A DNA stretch of 64,000 bases from Haliscomenobacter sp. (GCA_016707205.1 JADJHZ010000002.1:186001-250000), one strand, 5' to 3'. Shown: positions 35,912-45,731, counted from the stretch's first letter. Notes: generated by a model not told the origin, from the letters alone. Numbers and translations are program-made.

Positions 35912-38197
35912 TTATTTTCCGGACACCAGCACCCATGGCTCTTCCGGAGAATGTTCATGCTCCAGGCGGTAGTACATCTTGACAAAGCGGGCAGCCACGG
36001 CAACCAGATCCTTGGTTTCCAGCAAGATACTAAAAAACAGAATACAGTTGCGCGGACTGTACTGGTCTTCTTTGATGCCTTTGGTCTGCAAAGCAAGCAA
36101 TTGCTCGATTTCTTCCAACAAACTTTTTTTGAACTGCTTTATGTCCTTCATTGGCCCAAAGTCTTTCGTTTGCAGCACAAGGATGCATTTGTCCAAAAAT
36201 TCGTTCAAACGCACTGCAATATGCTCCAGTCTTTCCTGTTGTTCTTTTTCCAGGGGCGCCAGTACATCCTCCACGTGTTCCCGGGCAGCATCCGCAACCA
36301 GACTGGCGGATTGGATAAAGTCCTGCATGAGGTCGTACGCCAGTAAATAGGTGCGGCTACCTTCGGCAAGCTCTTCTTCTACCCGCTTCATGGAACCGTA
36401 GAAGGCATATCGAAACTCTTCATTCTCGGTTTTTACCTTGCCCATCGCCGCTTTGGCCTTGCGTAACTGGGCCCGGTCTTCCTTGGACAACCCACGAATG
36501 GAGATCTGATATGCTTCGCCCACAGCTTTCATGGTCTCGCCAATGGATTGGGCGGTATCGTGGATGATCTGCCGGGCAGGGATAATCTCCGATTTGCGGG
36601 TAGCTTCCAAAAGCCTTTCCCGTTTTTGTTCCCGCTTGCGGTGAATGACGAAGGTATAGTAGAACGACATCACAACCAGCCCAATCAAAATGAAAACGCC
36701 CGTTAAACCTCCCGTGGCCATAACCGCCGCAAAAAAGCCAGAAACCGCAAACGCGATAAATGCCGTCAGGAACCACCCCAGCAGCACGCTGACGACCCCG
36801 GATACCCGGAATACCGCATTGTCGCGGCCCCATGCCCCGTCGGAAAGGGAAGAGCCCATGGCTACCATGAAGGTCACGTAGGTAGTAGAAAGCGGCAGTT
36901 TCATCGAAGTGGCAAAAGCGATCAAAACGCTCGAAACCGTCAGGTTAACCGAAGCGCGCACCAGATCAAATGCGGGAGCGTCGTTGGGATTTTCGCGTTT
37001 CCATTATCTCCATTCATCGGAACCACCCGGAACCTGGATTCAATTTTTTCCTTCCACTTGTTGGGTAAAATAGCGGAAGCCGCATTCAATCCGGTAACCG
37101 TACGCACCAGCCAGCGAGCGACCAGGTTGGAATTAAATCGCTCCAATCCCTCACTTTGGCGGCCAAGGCTTACTTCTGTATCGGTTACCGTGCGCGCTTT
37201 TTTGGACAACCAGAGGGTAATCACCATGATCAAACCCGCAGGAAGCAACATATAGGTGTTAGCCGGGTAAGCTGCGGCGAGGGATTCCATTAAATAGCTG
37301 TTGGCATCCGCGCCGCTGCGCATCCAATCCCGATAAGATTCAAAACCGGCAACCGAAGGGCCAATAAAATTGACCAGGTCATTGCTGGCAAACGCCATAG
37401 CCAGAGCAAAAGTCCCGGCCAGAACAACGATTCTCAGGATGTTCACCTTGGTAAACTGAAGAATCAAGAACATGAGTACACTCCAGAACAGAAATGTGCC
37501 CAGCATCAGCATGCCCGTTCTGGCTTCTACCCAATGGAGGAAATCGCCGGAAACAAAGGATGCCCCTTTTAATCCCTTGAACAAAAGGAAGTAACTGATG
37601 GCCGTCAGGGATATTCCCGCCCAAATCACCCCGACGGTTTTGAGCCGCCGCTGATAATCAAAAGAAAAGATCAAACGGGCCAGATACTGAACGAGCATCC
37701 CCACCGTAAACGCAACCCCCACCGAAACAAATATTCCGGTAATGATGGTCAGGGCATTTTCAGAATTGATATACTGCCCAATTTGCCCAAGCCCTTCGCC
37801 ATTGCTCAGCACCTTAAATGCCGCCATAGCAACCGATGCGCCCAGCAATTCAAAAACAATAGAAACGGTGGTAGAGGTAGGAAGGCCAAAGGTGTTGAAA
37901 AAGTCCAGCAACACAATGTCCGTAAACATCACCGCCATAAAGATGACCATCACCTCCGCGAAGGTGAAGAACTCCGGATTAAATATCCCTTTGCGGGCCA
38001 CTTCCATCATGCCTCCTGCGAAAAGAGCGCCGAAGAATACCCCAAACGATGCGACGATCATGATCGTCCGGCCGCGAACCGGCTTTGGAACCGATCGCGG
38101 AATTGAGAAAATTCACGGCGTCGTTGGCAACGCCGACAATCAGGTCGGTAGCCGCCAGGGCAAAAAGAACAATAACAAAGAAAAAGAAAATACTCAT
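35912..38197 (-). pseudogene. PiT phosphate transporter with C-terminal DUF47/PhoU-like domain, two frameshifts
   Basis: Read across three frames, this is a protein of about 761 residues. The N-terminus MSIFFFFVIVLFALAATDLI and GVANDAVNFLNSAIGSK contains the PiT signature. A second frame from about 38060 continues with MIVASFGVFFGALFAGGMMEVARKG and many helices to GNGNAK. A third from about 36990 continues DAPAFDLVRASVNLTVSS, the second PiT repeat (TSMKLPLSTTYVTFMVAMG), then a cytosolic helical tail (about residues 470-760) resembling DUF47/PhoU. One surplus base between 38063 and 38090 and one missing base in the A4/T4 run at 36990-36993 restore the frame. Low-affinity phosphate uptake with a fused regulatory domain is the inferred role. 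Confidence 0.85.
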
Positions 38198-38470
38198 TTT
38201 CGGGAAGTTAGGTTGGTTGAACTCTTTGGGCGGAAAATTACCCCGGCAATGTTAACTACATATTAATCCTACCGGTCTTTCCAACGTTTAAGGCCCTCGC
38301 CCAGGAAAAAATCGCGATCGCCGGAGGCGGAATGGCTGCAAACACCCCGCCTTTCATAAAAACTTGCACAACCTGACACCCAGGCTTTATTAATCATCTG
38401 ATTTTAACGATATTTGCGCCGCTAATTGCGGGGCAGCCCCCCCGGAGTAATTCCTAAAAATCAACGAACC
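38198..38470. other. Divergent intergenic region, phosphate transporter / ettA
   Basis: 273 nt between divergent genes. A GATATTTG box at 38409-38416, 54 nt before ettA, is a one-mismatch version of the -7 consensus but has no TTG at the right spacing. Nothing else recognised. Confidence 0.35.
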
Positions 38471-40150
38471 ATGGCAGGCGAAAAGATCATTTTTTCAATG
38501 GAAGGCGTAACCAAAACCTTCCCCCCCAATAAGCAGGTGCTAAAAAACATCTGGCTTTCTTTCTTCTACGGCGCCAAAATTGGGGTGCTCGGTTTGAACG
38601 GCTCTGGTAAATCTACCCTGCTCAAAATCATTGCAGGCCTGGACCAGAACTACCAGGGCAAGATCACCTTCGACGGGTCGTATAAAATCGGCTACCTGGA
38701 ACAGGAACCTACCCTCGACGAAAGCAAAACCGTGCGGCAAATCGTCGAAGAAGGCGTCCAGCCGATTGTCGACATGCTCAAAGAATACGAGGACATCAAC
38801 CTGAAGCTGGCAGAACCCATGGACGACGACGAGATGATGCGCATCATCGACCGCCAGGGCGAGCTCATGGAAAAACTCGACCACTCCAACGCCTGGGAAC
38901 TCGACTATCGCCTCAATACCGCAATGGAAGCGCTCCGCTGCCCGGAAGAAAACACCCCTATTCAGATTTTATCCGGAGGCGAGCGGCGCAGGGTCGCCCT
39001 CTGCCGGCTGCTGCTGAGCAACCCCGATATTCTCCTGCTCGACGAACCTACCAACCACCTCGACGCCGAATCCGTCGATTGGCTGGAACAATACCTGAAA
39101 AATTTCCCGGGAACCGTCATCGCCGTCACCCACGACCGCTACTTCCTCGACAATGTCGCGGGCTGGATCCTCGAGCTCGACCGCGGAGAAGGAATCCCCT
39201 GGCAGGGCAATTATTCTTCCTGGCTGGAGCAAAAAGCCAAGCGCCTGGAGCAGGAAGAAAAGACCGAGAGCAAACGCCGCAAAACGTTGGAGCGGGAGTT
39301 GGATTGGATCCGGATGGCGCCCAAAGCGCGCCAGGCCAAGGGCAAAGCGCGTTTGAATGCGTATGAAAAACTGGCCCAGGAGGAAGTCAAGGAGAAAGAA
39401 GCCAAGCTGGAGATCTACATCCCAACCGGCCCCCGCCTGGGCGACAAAGTGATCGACCTGAACGACATTTCCAAGTCGTTCGGCGACCGGGTTCTTTTTG
39501 AAAACCTGAATATTTCGATCCCCAAAAACGCCATCGTGGGCATCATTGGGCCGAACGGGGTCGGAAAAAGTACCCTTTTCCGCATCATTATGGGCCAGGA
39601 AAAAGCAGACTCCGGAGACGTTGTCATCGGGGATACCGTTCAGCCCTCCTACGTCGATCAAAGCCACAAGGAATTGCAGGACACCGAAAAAACCGTATTT
39701 GACGTAGTTTCCGGCGGACAGGACCTCATTGTAGTCGGCAAAGCGACCATTAATGCCCGGGCCTATTTAAGCCGATTCAATTTCAGCGGCCCCGACCAGC
39801 AGAAAAGAATCAGCATGTTGTCCGGAGGTGAGCGCAACCGCGTTCATCTGGCGATGACCCTGAGGGAGGGAGGCAACGTACTGCTACTCGATGAGCCTAC
39901 CAACGATATCGACATCAACACCCTTCGGGCCCTGGAAGACGCGCTGGAAGATTTCGCGGGTTGCATCCTCGTCATTTCTCACGACCGCTGGTTTATCGAC
40001 CGGCTCGCGACCCATATTCTCGCTTTCGAGGACGATTCTCAGGTCGTTTTCTTCGAAGGGAACTACACGGATTATGAACAGATGAAAAAAGAACGGCTCG
40101 GAGACGTCACCCCGCACCGGCCCCGGTTTAAGAATGTGATCAACCGGTAA
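38471..40150 (+). CDS. ettA: Energy-dependent translational throttle protein EttA (ABC-F)
   Basis: 559 residues from the ATG at 38471 (MAGEKIIFSMEGVTK), close to the 555 of E. coli EttA. There are two ABC domains with Walker A GLNGSGKST and GPNGVGKST, signatures LSGGERRRVALCRLL and LSGGERNRVHLAM, and Walker B LLLDEPTNHLD and LLLDEPTNDID. The arm insertion lies in domain 1 and the linker in between (WIRMAPKARQAKGKARL, typical of EttA). It binds the ribosomal E site and couples the first peptide bond to energy state. Divergent from the phosphate transporter. Confidence 0.95.
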   Translation: MAGEKIIFSMEGVTKTFPPNKQVLKNIWLSFFYGAKIGVLGLNGSGKSTLLKIIAGLDQNYQGKITFDGSYKIGYLEQEPTLDESKTVRQIVEEGVQPIVDMLKEYEDINLKLAEPMDDDEMMRIIDRQGELMEKLDHSNAWELDYRLNTAMEALRCPEENTPIQILSGGERRRVALCRLLLSNPDILLLDEPTNHLDAESVDWLEQYLKNFPGTVIAVTHDRYFLDNVAGWILELDRGEGIPWQGNYSSWLEQKAKRLEQEEKTESKRRKTLERELDWIRMAPKARQAKGKARLNAYEKLAQEEVKEKEAKLEIYIPTGPRLGDKVIDLNDISKSFGDRVLFENLNISIPKNAIVGIIGPNGVGKSTLFRIIMGQEKADSGDVVIGDTVQPSYVDQSHKELQDTEKTVFDVVSGGQDLIVVGKATINARAYLSRFNFSGPDQQKRISMLSGGERNRVHLAMTLREGGNVLLLDEPTNDIDINTLRALEDALEDFAGCILVISHDRWFIDRLATHILAFEDDSQVVFFEGNYTDYEQMKKERLGDVTPHRPRFKNVINR

Positions 40151-40153
40151 GGA

Positions 40154-40717
40154 TTACCGTCCACTCTTCCATTTAATATTGCACCCCCCGCTGGGGTATT
40201 GCACCTCCCTTACGGGCTGCCCTGCCAGAACAGCATCCAGGGCAGCCCGAAGGTCCGCCCCGCTGAGCGGAATTTCGTTCTTCGGCTTCGATCCGTCCAG
40301 CCTACCCCGATAAACCAGCGACAAATTGCCGTCGTAAAGGTAAAAATCAGGAGTACAGGCGGCATCGTAGGCTTTTGCCACTTCCTGGGTTTTGTCGTAG
40401 AGGTAGGGGAAGGTGTATCCCGCTTCGAGGGCGGTATCTTTCATTTTATCCGGTCCATCCTGCGGATAATGCTCCACATCGTTGGAACTGATTCCAACAA
40501 AGCCAACGCCCTGAGGGCTGTAATCCCGAACGATCCGCACGATCTCCGGGTTAATGTGAATTACATAGGGGCAGTGATTGCAAAGAAACATCACGAGCGT
40601 TGCCTTTTCGCCAGCGACGTCCCTAAGCCGCAGGACTTTCCCGGACACCGTGTCGGGGAGTTCAAAATTGGGAGCTTTTGACCCAAGGGGCAGCATATTG
40701 GATTCCGTGAATGCCAT
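40154..40717 (-). CDS. Thioredoxin-fold AhpC/TSA-like protein
   Basis: 187 residues from the ATG at 40717. A thioredoxin fold with a CxxC redox motif in VMFLCNHCPYV, the start LGSKAPNFELPDTVSGK, then GISSNDVEHYPQDGPDKM, CTPDFYLYDG (cis-Pro loop) and LVYRGRLDG. A terminal GGCNIKWK carries a further Cys often seen in this Bacteroidota/Proteobacteria group of thioredoxin family proteins. No signal peptide, so cytoplasmic. It converges on ettA with only 3 nt between the stops, and lies 70 nt downstream of the M15 peptidase gene. Confidence 0.88.
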   Translation of the reverse strand: MAFTESNMLPLGSKAPNFELPDTVSGKVLRLRDVAGEKATLVMFLCNHCPYVIHINPEIVRIVRDYSPQGVGFVGISSNDVEHYPQDGPDKMKDTALEAGYTFPYLYDKTQEVAKAYDAACTPDFYLYDGNLSLVYRGRLDGSKPKNEIPLSGADLRAALDAVLAGQPVREVQYPSGGCNIKWKSGR

Positions 40718-40787
40718 GGATTGGTTCGGTGTTTGGGTTGAAAATCGTTTAATCAAGTTCAGGAAAGTAGCAGATTGCAGAAGCCGG

Positions 40788-41600
40788 TCACCTGCATACC
40801 GGATTAATGCCAAGAACATATTTTTGAACGATCCCAATTTCTGCGGCTGTGTTTGCACCCTCAAATCCGGAGATCATGTCGTTCTTCAGGCTTTGTCTGG
40901 CTAGTTCCGTCAGCGTTTTGGATACCGGCATATAGGACCAATGCCATTGCTCTTCGTTATACCCAAAGAGCCGGTCCTTTCCCTTGGGGGAGTAGGGCTG
41001 GCAGAATCCATACGCGGCGCCGTTCGCCGTGAGCCAGTCGTGAATTTTCTTCCCTTCTCCGGATCGAAACCATTCCGGGTTCAGGTCGTTCAGGTCCATA
41101 TCCGTGCCCCAATGGTGGCGGGAAGAACCCGGCATGGAGCTGTATTCCAGGATTTTCAACGCTCTCTCCACGGGGTCGGGATAGGCTTCGGAGGCGTTTT
41201 TTCCATTTTCGATCCATCGGGCGCCTGTCCATTTGGCCTCCCAGATCCCTTTTTGGGCGTCGAAATTGCGGGCGGCGGAAATGATGCGGAGACGAATCCC
41301 GTCTTTAAGCGCCGCAGCATACATTTTTTTGAAGGCATCGTAAACATCGCGGCGCAGGAACATCCCCTTGCGGGAGGCATGTTCGAGGTTGATTTCCACG
41401 AAATCCGGATGGGAAGCCGGGTCAAATTTTCCCATCAAATAGGAAAGGTCAAACACCGGCGTTTGCTCCGGAGAAGAGGCAGATACGGAAGAAGGCCCTG
41501 CGTTCGTAGTGGCTGCAGCAAAAGGCCGGCGGTCGGGTTTTTTATCCTGAGCGCAAGAAACCAACAGGAAGGAAAGACAAATAGCAACAAAGCGTTTCAT
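40788..41600 (-). CDS. M15-family D-alanyl-D-alanine carboxypeptidase, lipoprotein
   Basis: 270 residues. Signal peptide MKRFVAICLSFLLVSC with lipobox Cys16. The VanY/M15B zinc site is seen in SSRHHWGTDMDL (SxHxxGxAxD type) and EQWHWSYMP (the HxH motif). Further family features are RIISAARNFDAQKGIWEAKW and YGFCQPYSPKGKDR. It trims the terminal D-Ala from peptidoglycan stem peptides in the periplasm, anchored by lipid. The downstream thioredoxin-like gene is on the same strand. Confidence 0.92.
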   Translation of the reverse strand: MKRFVAICLSFLLVSCAQDKKPDRRPFAAATTNAGPSSVSASSPEQTPVFDLSYLMGKFDPASHPDFVEINLEHASRKGMFLRRDVYDAFKKMYAAALKDGIRLRIISAARNFDAQKGIWEAKWTGARWIENGKNASEAYPDPVERALKILEYSSMPGSSRHHWGTDMDLNDLNPEWFRSGEGKKIHDWLTANGAAYGFCQPYSPKGKDRLFGYNEEQWHWSYMPVSKTLTELARQSLKNDMISGFEGANTAAEIGIVQKYVLGINPVCR

Positions 41601-41617
41601 AGAGAACGGAGAAAAGG

Positions 41618-43036
41618 TTAGTAATCAAATTTCATTTGTTCCTGAGGAAATCCAAAGAGGTATTTTTCCTTGATCAGACCGGCAACTTTAGGAGAAACGC
41701 TGCTTTCCCACCCTGGTTCACCATTCCGTATTTTAGCAAGGACCTCTTTGGAGAAAATATGGAGCACATTGGGGTCAAAATGAGCAATATCCACGATTTG
41801 CCGGTTGTCGAGCACGTGCTGAAACAGGAATTTCACGCCTTCAGGTATCGGCATATTCTGGACGGTCATCAGTTCCTCACTGCCTTCTTGTAGTGCCGGA
41901 TAAACATAAATTCGGAGATTTTTGGCAAACAGTTCCCCAAACGCGGTGAGCAAGCGGCCGTCCTGGTTGTCGTAATACGTTTTGCTGATCATTTCCAGCA
42001 GCGCCTGGACTCCAAAAACCAGTCCAACGGGCTCTACGCGGTAATCGCTGAGGTATTCGGCCACCTGATGATGCGCGGAACAGTTAGAGAGCAAAACGGT
42101 ATACCCTAGCGCGTTCAGAAGTTCGGCCCGGTCCTGGAAGTCTTTTTCGTCCAGTTCGCCTTCCGCGCATAAGTTGTCGAGGGCAATTTCCACAAACAGC
42201 GCGCTTCGCTTAGGGTCTATCCCCGGCACGCTTCGGAAAGACTGGTATCCGGATTTGATCATATCCATATTGACCAGCGTGGGGGGCCGAAAACTCCCGG
42301 GAACGATCAGCACGTGCTTTTTATACAGGAATTCGGAAGCATGGATATTGCGGCCATCCGCCCCAAACATCGCCACATCCGTTAGCTGGTGCTTGACGAG
42401 GTATAAGCTGAGCAGCCGGTTGTCTACCTGCTCGAAATCGGGCCCGGTTAGGCGGACCATGTCGATCTTGACCCGCCCTCTCAGGCTGTCGAGCAGAGAT
42501 TGAAGCATAGTTTCGGGCTCCGTATAGTACCGGAAACAAGCATAGATCAAGTTGACCCCCAAAATCCCGATGGCTTGCTGCTGGAGTTGATTGTCGTTGT
42601 CGAGCATGCGGACGTGAAGCACCAGGTCGTTGGGACGGCCATCGGGCTGAAGCTGGAAACGGATTCCCAGCCATCCGTTGCCTTTGATCGTCTTCTGGAA
42701 ATTAATAGCCGCTACGGTATCCGCAAAAACAAAGAAGTTGCATTCAGGACGTTCGTTGCGCAACCGCCTATCCATCAGGTCGTACTCGTGGTCCAGCATT
42801 TTATACAGGCGGCTTTCGCATACATAGCGGCCGCTGGGTTCCGGTCCGTAGATCTCGTCGGAATACGTCTTATCGTAGGCCGACATCGTTTTAGCGATGG
42901 TGCCTGCCGCTGCGCCCACCTGAAAGAAATACCGGGCTACTTCCTGGCCAGCTCCGATCTCGGCAAACGTGCCGTAAATGGTGTTGTCGAGATTGATCTC
43001 CAGAGCCTTCTGATCCGTTTCCAGCAATTTGCGCAT
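41618..43036 (-). CDS. Conserved hypothetical protein of Bacteroidota (unknown function)
   Basis: 472 residues from the ATG at 43036. The track IYGTFAEIGAGQEVARYFF, GTIAKTMSAYDKTYSDEIYG and RYVCESRLYKMLDHEYDL defines a highly conserved family of Bacteroidota and some other phyla. Databases give it inconsistent names (for example TonB-dependent receptor or nicotinate-nucleotide adenylyltransferase), neither of which the sequence supports: there is no signal peptide, barrel or HxGH motif. Other conserved blocks are GWLGIRFQ, LQQQAIGILGVNLIYACF and SGPDFEQVDNRLLSLYLVKH-like (here TGPDF). Soluble, cytoplasmic. A TTG at 43060 is rejected as start because it lies inside the -7 promoter box. Confidence 0.85.
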   Translation of the reverse strand: MRKLLETDQKALEINLDNTIYGTFAEIGAGQEVARYFFQVGAAAGTIAKTMSAYDKTYSDEIYGPEPSGRYVCESRLYKMLDHEYDLMDRRLRNERPECNFFVFADTVAAINFQKTIKGNGWLGIRFQLQPDGRPNDLVLHVRMLDNDNQLQQQAIGILGVNLIYACFRYYTEPETMLQSLLDSLRGRVKIDMVRLTGPDFEQVDNRLLSLYLVKHQLTDVAMFGADGRNIHASEFLYKKHVLIVPGSFRPPTLVNMDMIKSGYQSFRSVPGIDPKRSALFVEIALDNLCAEGELDEKDFQDRAELLNALGYTVLLSNCSAHHQVAEYLSDYRVEPVGLVFGVQALLEMISKTYYDNQDGRLLTAFGELFAKNLRIYVYPALQEGSEELMTVQNMPIPEGVKFLFQHVLDNRQIVDIAHFDPNVLHIFSKEVLAKIRNGEPGWESSVSPKVAGLIKEKYLFGFPQEQMKFDY

Positions 43037-43057
43037 AGGTTGGTACAGGTTGTAAGA

Positions 43058-43090
43058 CAAAAGTAGGCAAAACCCAGGTTGTGCGCCAAA
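43058..43090 (-). promoter_or_regulatory. Promoter TTTG-N21-TACTTTTG
   Basis: On the minus strand, TTTG at 43087-43090 and TACTTTTG at 43058-43065 have a 21-nt spacer. It drives the conserved unknown gene and argues for its start at 43036, with a leader of about 15 nt. Confidence 0.7.
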
Positions 43091-43171
43091 GAACGCTCCT
43101 TTCTTCTCCCCAATAATGAACGAATTTGGGCAATCAACTGTTGAAAAACCGACTGATGGAGGAATATTCTA

Positions 43172-43179
43172 TAACTTTG
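43172..43179 (+). promoter_or_regulatory. -7 promoter element TAACTTTG upstream of mnmG
   Basis: An exact TAnnTTTG box 70 nt before the mnmG start. A TTG lies at 43141 but the spacing (28 nt) is too long. Confidence 0.45.
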
Positions 43180-43248
43180 CCGAAATGAGAAGGACGCCTT
43201 TCGCCTGGCGCAGGCCGTTCCGTCTTTGGTAACCATTGACCACTTTTT

Positions 43249-45114
43249 ATGTTTCCGGAATACGATGTAATCGTCGTGGGCGCTGGACACGCTGGCTGCG
43301 AAGCGGCTGTAGGCGCTGCAAACCTGGGGTCCAGGGTTCTGTTGGTGACGATGAATATGCAGACAATAGCCCAAATGTCCTGCAATCCCGCTATGGGCGG
43401 GGTGGCCAAAGGACAGATTGTGCGCGAGATTGACGCGTTGGGAGGCTATTCAGGCATCGTAACGGACCATACGATGGTTCAGTTCCGGCTACTCAACCGT
43501 TCCAAAGGCCCCGCGATGTGGAGCCCTCGCGCTCAGAGCGACCGCATGCTGTTTGCCCGAAAATGGCGTACGATGCTGGAGGAACACCCGTTGATTGACT
43601 TCTGGCAGGAAATGGTGAACGGGCTGATCGTCCACGATGGAAGGATAAAAGGAGTGCGTACCGGTATGGGGCTGGAGATCCCGGCCAAGGCCGTAGTGCT
43701 TACCAACGGCACCTTTCTCAACGGCGTGATCCATATCGGGGAAAAGCAAATGGGCGGCGGCCGGGCCGGCGAAAGCGCTGCCCGGGGCATCACCGAACAA
43801 CTCATCGAACTGGGCTTCGAAGCGGGACGCATGAAAACGGGCACTCCTCCCCGGGTCGACGGGCGCTCCCTGAATTACGACGTAATGGAAATACAGCCCG
43901 GCGACGAAGACCCGGGTAAATTCTCGTTCACGGATACGCCCAAACTCCTTCGCCAGCTCCCCTGCCATGTAACCTATACCAGCCCGGAAGTGCACGAAAT
44001 CCTGCGCACCGGATTCGACCGTTCGCCGATGTTCAATGGACGAATCCAGGGTACCGGTCCCCGGTATTGCCCTTCGATTGAAGATAAGATCGACCGGTTT
44101 TCCGACCGCGACCGCCATCAGCTCTTTGTCGAGCCCGAAGGCTGGGATACCTGCGAGATCTATGTCAACGGGTTTTCGTCTTCGCTTCCGGAAGATGTTC
44201 AGTTCAAAGCCCTGCGCAAAATCCCCGGCTTTGAGCAGGCGAAAATGTTCCGGCCCGGATACGCCATTGAATACGATTACTTCCCACCGACCCAGCTCAG
44301 CCTTGCCCTGGAAACGCATTTGGTCAAGAACCTTTTTTTTGCGGGGCAGATCAACGGCACCACCGGATATGAGGAAGCGGCAAGCCAGGGGCTGATGGCC
44401 GGCATCAATGCGCACCTGGCCATCCGGGAAGAAGAGCCGTTTATCCTCAAACGCTCGGAAGCCTATATCGGCGTGCTGATCGACGACCTCGTAACCAAAG
44501 GCACCCAGGAACCTTACCGGATGTTCACCTCCAGGGCAGAATACCGGATCCTTTTGCGCCAGGACAATGCCGACCTGCGCCTGACCCCACATGCCTACCG
44601 CATGGGCATCCGCGGCGCCGATGAACGCATGGACCGGGTGCGCCAAAAGGAGGCGGCTGCCGCCTCTATCCGGGGTTTCCTGGAGTCGTACAGCGTGGAG
44701 CCCGGCCAGATTAACGGGGTACTCGAAGCCTACGGCAGCGCCCTGGCCCGCCAAAAAGTCAAACTGGACAGCATCCTGGTGCGCCCCAATATCGCCCTGC
44801 AATCCTTGAGAGAAGCGTTGCCGGAACTGCAGGCTTTTCTTCAGAACGTTCCTGCAGAATTTGCCGATCTCGCAGAGATCAATATGAAATACGAAGGGTA
44901 TATTCGCAAAGAGCAAGAAATGGTCGGCAAAATGAACCGCCTGGAAGAGGTGCGCCTGCGGGACAATTTTGATTATTCCCAGGTCAGTTCCTTGTCCAAA
45001 GAAGCCCGGGAAAAACTATCCCGGATGCGGCCGCGCACGATTGGCCAGGCAAGCCGGATCAGTGGGGTTTCCCCGGCAGATATCAGCGTATTGCTGGTCT
45101 TTATGGGAAGATAA
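43249..45114 (+). CDS. mnmG: tRNA uridine-5-carboxymethylaminomethyl synthesis enzyme MnmG
   Basis: 621 residues. The FAD-binding start VIVVGAGHAGCEAAVGAANLG, then MSCNPAMGGVAKGQIVREIDALGG and PPRVDGRSLNYDVM are diagnostic, as are the INGTTGYEEAASQGLMAGINA block and the C-terminal TIGQASRISGVSPADISVLLVF. With MnmE it modifies U34 of several tRNAs. Full length; the start follows a promoter-like box at 43172. Confidence 0.97.
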   Translation: MFPEYDVIVVGAGHAGCEAAVGAANLGSRVLLVTMNMQTIAQMSCNPAMGGVAKGQIVREIDALGGYSGIVTDHTMVQFRLLNRSKGPAMWSPRAQSDRMLFARKWRTMLEEHPLIDFWQEMVNGLIVHDGRIKGVRTGMGLEIPAKAVVLTNGTFLNGVIHIGEKQMGGGRAGESAARGITEQLIELGFEAGRMKTGTPPRVDGRSLNYDVMEIQPGDEDPGKFSFTDTPKLLRQLPCHVTYTSPEVHEILRTGFDRSPMFNGRIQGTGPRYCPSIEDKIDRFSDRDRHQLFVEPEGWDTCEIYVNGFSSSLPEDVQFKALRKIPGFEQAKMFRPGYAIEYDYFPPTQLSLALETHLVKNLFFAGQINGTTGYEEAASQGLMAGINAHLAIREEEPFILKRSEAYIGVLIDDLVTKGTQEPYRMFTSRAEYRILLRQDNADLRLTPHAYRMGIRGADERMDRVRQKEAAAASIRGFLESYSVEPGQINGVLEAYGSALARQKVKLDSILVRPNIALQSLREALPELQAFLQNVPAEFADLAEINMKYEGYIRKEQEMVGKMNRLEEVRLRDNFDYSQVSSLSKEAREKLSRMRPRTIGQASRISGVSPADISVLLVFMGR

Positions 45115-45148
45115 CGTTAGGAAAAAACCACTTCAAAAACCATACGAT

Positions 45149-45592
45149 ATGTTGTACACCATACTCCAACACGCCCATTCCGGCTTTCGGTGGGTGGTTC
45201 TCCTGCTCCTGGTAGCCGCTGTGATCAACGCATTGCTCAAATGGCGGGGCGGCAAATCTTTCAGCGCCGGTGATAAACGCATTGGCTTACTCGCGATGAC
45301 CATGACACACCTCCAGTTTCTGTTTGGCATCGTGCTGTTCTTCATCAGCGAAAAAGTCGTCTTCTCTGCCGAGTCTATGAAAATCGCTATGAACCGGTTT
45401 TTCCTGGTGGAGCATCCCACCCTCATGCTCCTGGCCGTTATCCTGATCACGATTGGCTATAGCCGGGCAAAGAAAGCGGGTAGCGACTCATCCAAGTTCC
45501 AGCGTACGTTCTGGTTCTTCCTGGTTGGATTAGTCCTTATTCTACTGGGCATTCCCTGGCCCTCCATGGGTTACGGAACAGGCTGGTTCTAA
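45149..45592 (+). CDS. Four-helix membrane protein, cytochrome b561-like
   Basis: 147 residues from the ATG at 45149 with four predicted membrane helices (about 12-28, 50-67, 87-103 and 120-138). Histidines are placed near helix ends: QHAHSGFRW, MTHLQFLFG and VEHPTLMLL. Such paired His could ligate haem; homologues in Bacteroidota are sometimes annotated cytochrome B. The functional call is inference. It starts 35 nt after mnmG and may share its transcript. An inverted repeat at 45609 follows. Confidence 0.6.
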   Translation: MLYTILQHAHSGFRWVVLLLLVAAVINALLKWRGGKSFSAGDKRIGLLAMTMTHLQFLFGIVLFFISEKVVFSAESMKIAMNRFFLVEHPTLMLLAVILITIGYSRAKKAGSDSSKFQRTFWFFLVGLVLILLGIPWPSMGYGTGWF

Positions 45593-45608
45593 CCTTTAGG
45601 CATTTTAC

Positions 45609-45688
45609 GCACTACGGGACATTTTCGTTTTCCGGGCATCCTGACCTTCCTGGTTTGGCAAACTCGCTCCAAAAATGTCCCACAGTGC
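45609..45688. repeat. Inverted repeat (17-nt arms), extragenic
   Basis: GCACTACGGGACATTTT (45609-45625) pairs with AAAATGTCCCACAGTGC (45672-45688), 15 of 17 positions matching, with a 46-nt centre. It begins 17 nt after a stop codon. Its setting resembles the 12955 element but the sequence differs. Confidence 0.6.
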
Positions 45689-45731
45689 AGATATTTTTAT
45701 TTTTATAAATTATCAGAATTATTTTTTTGCT

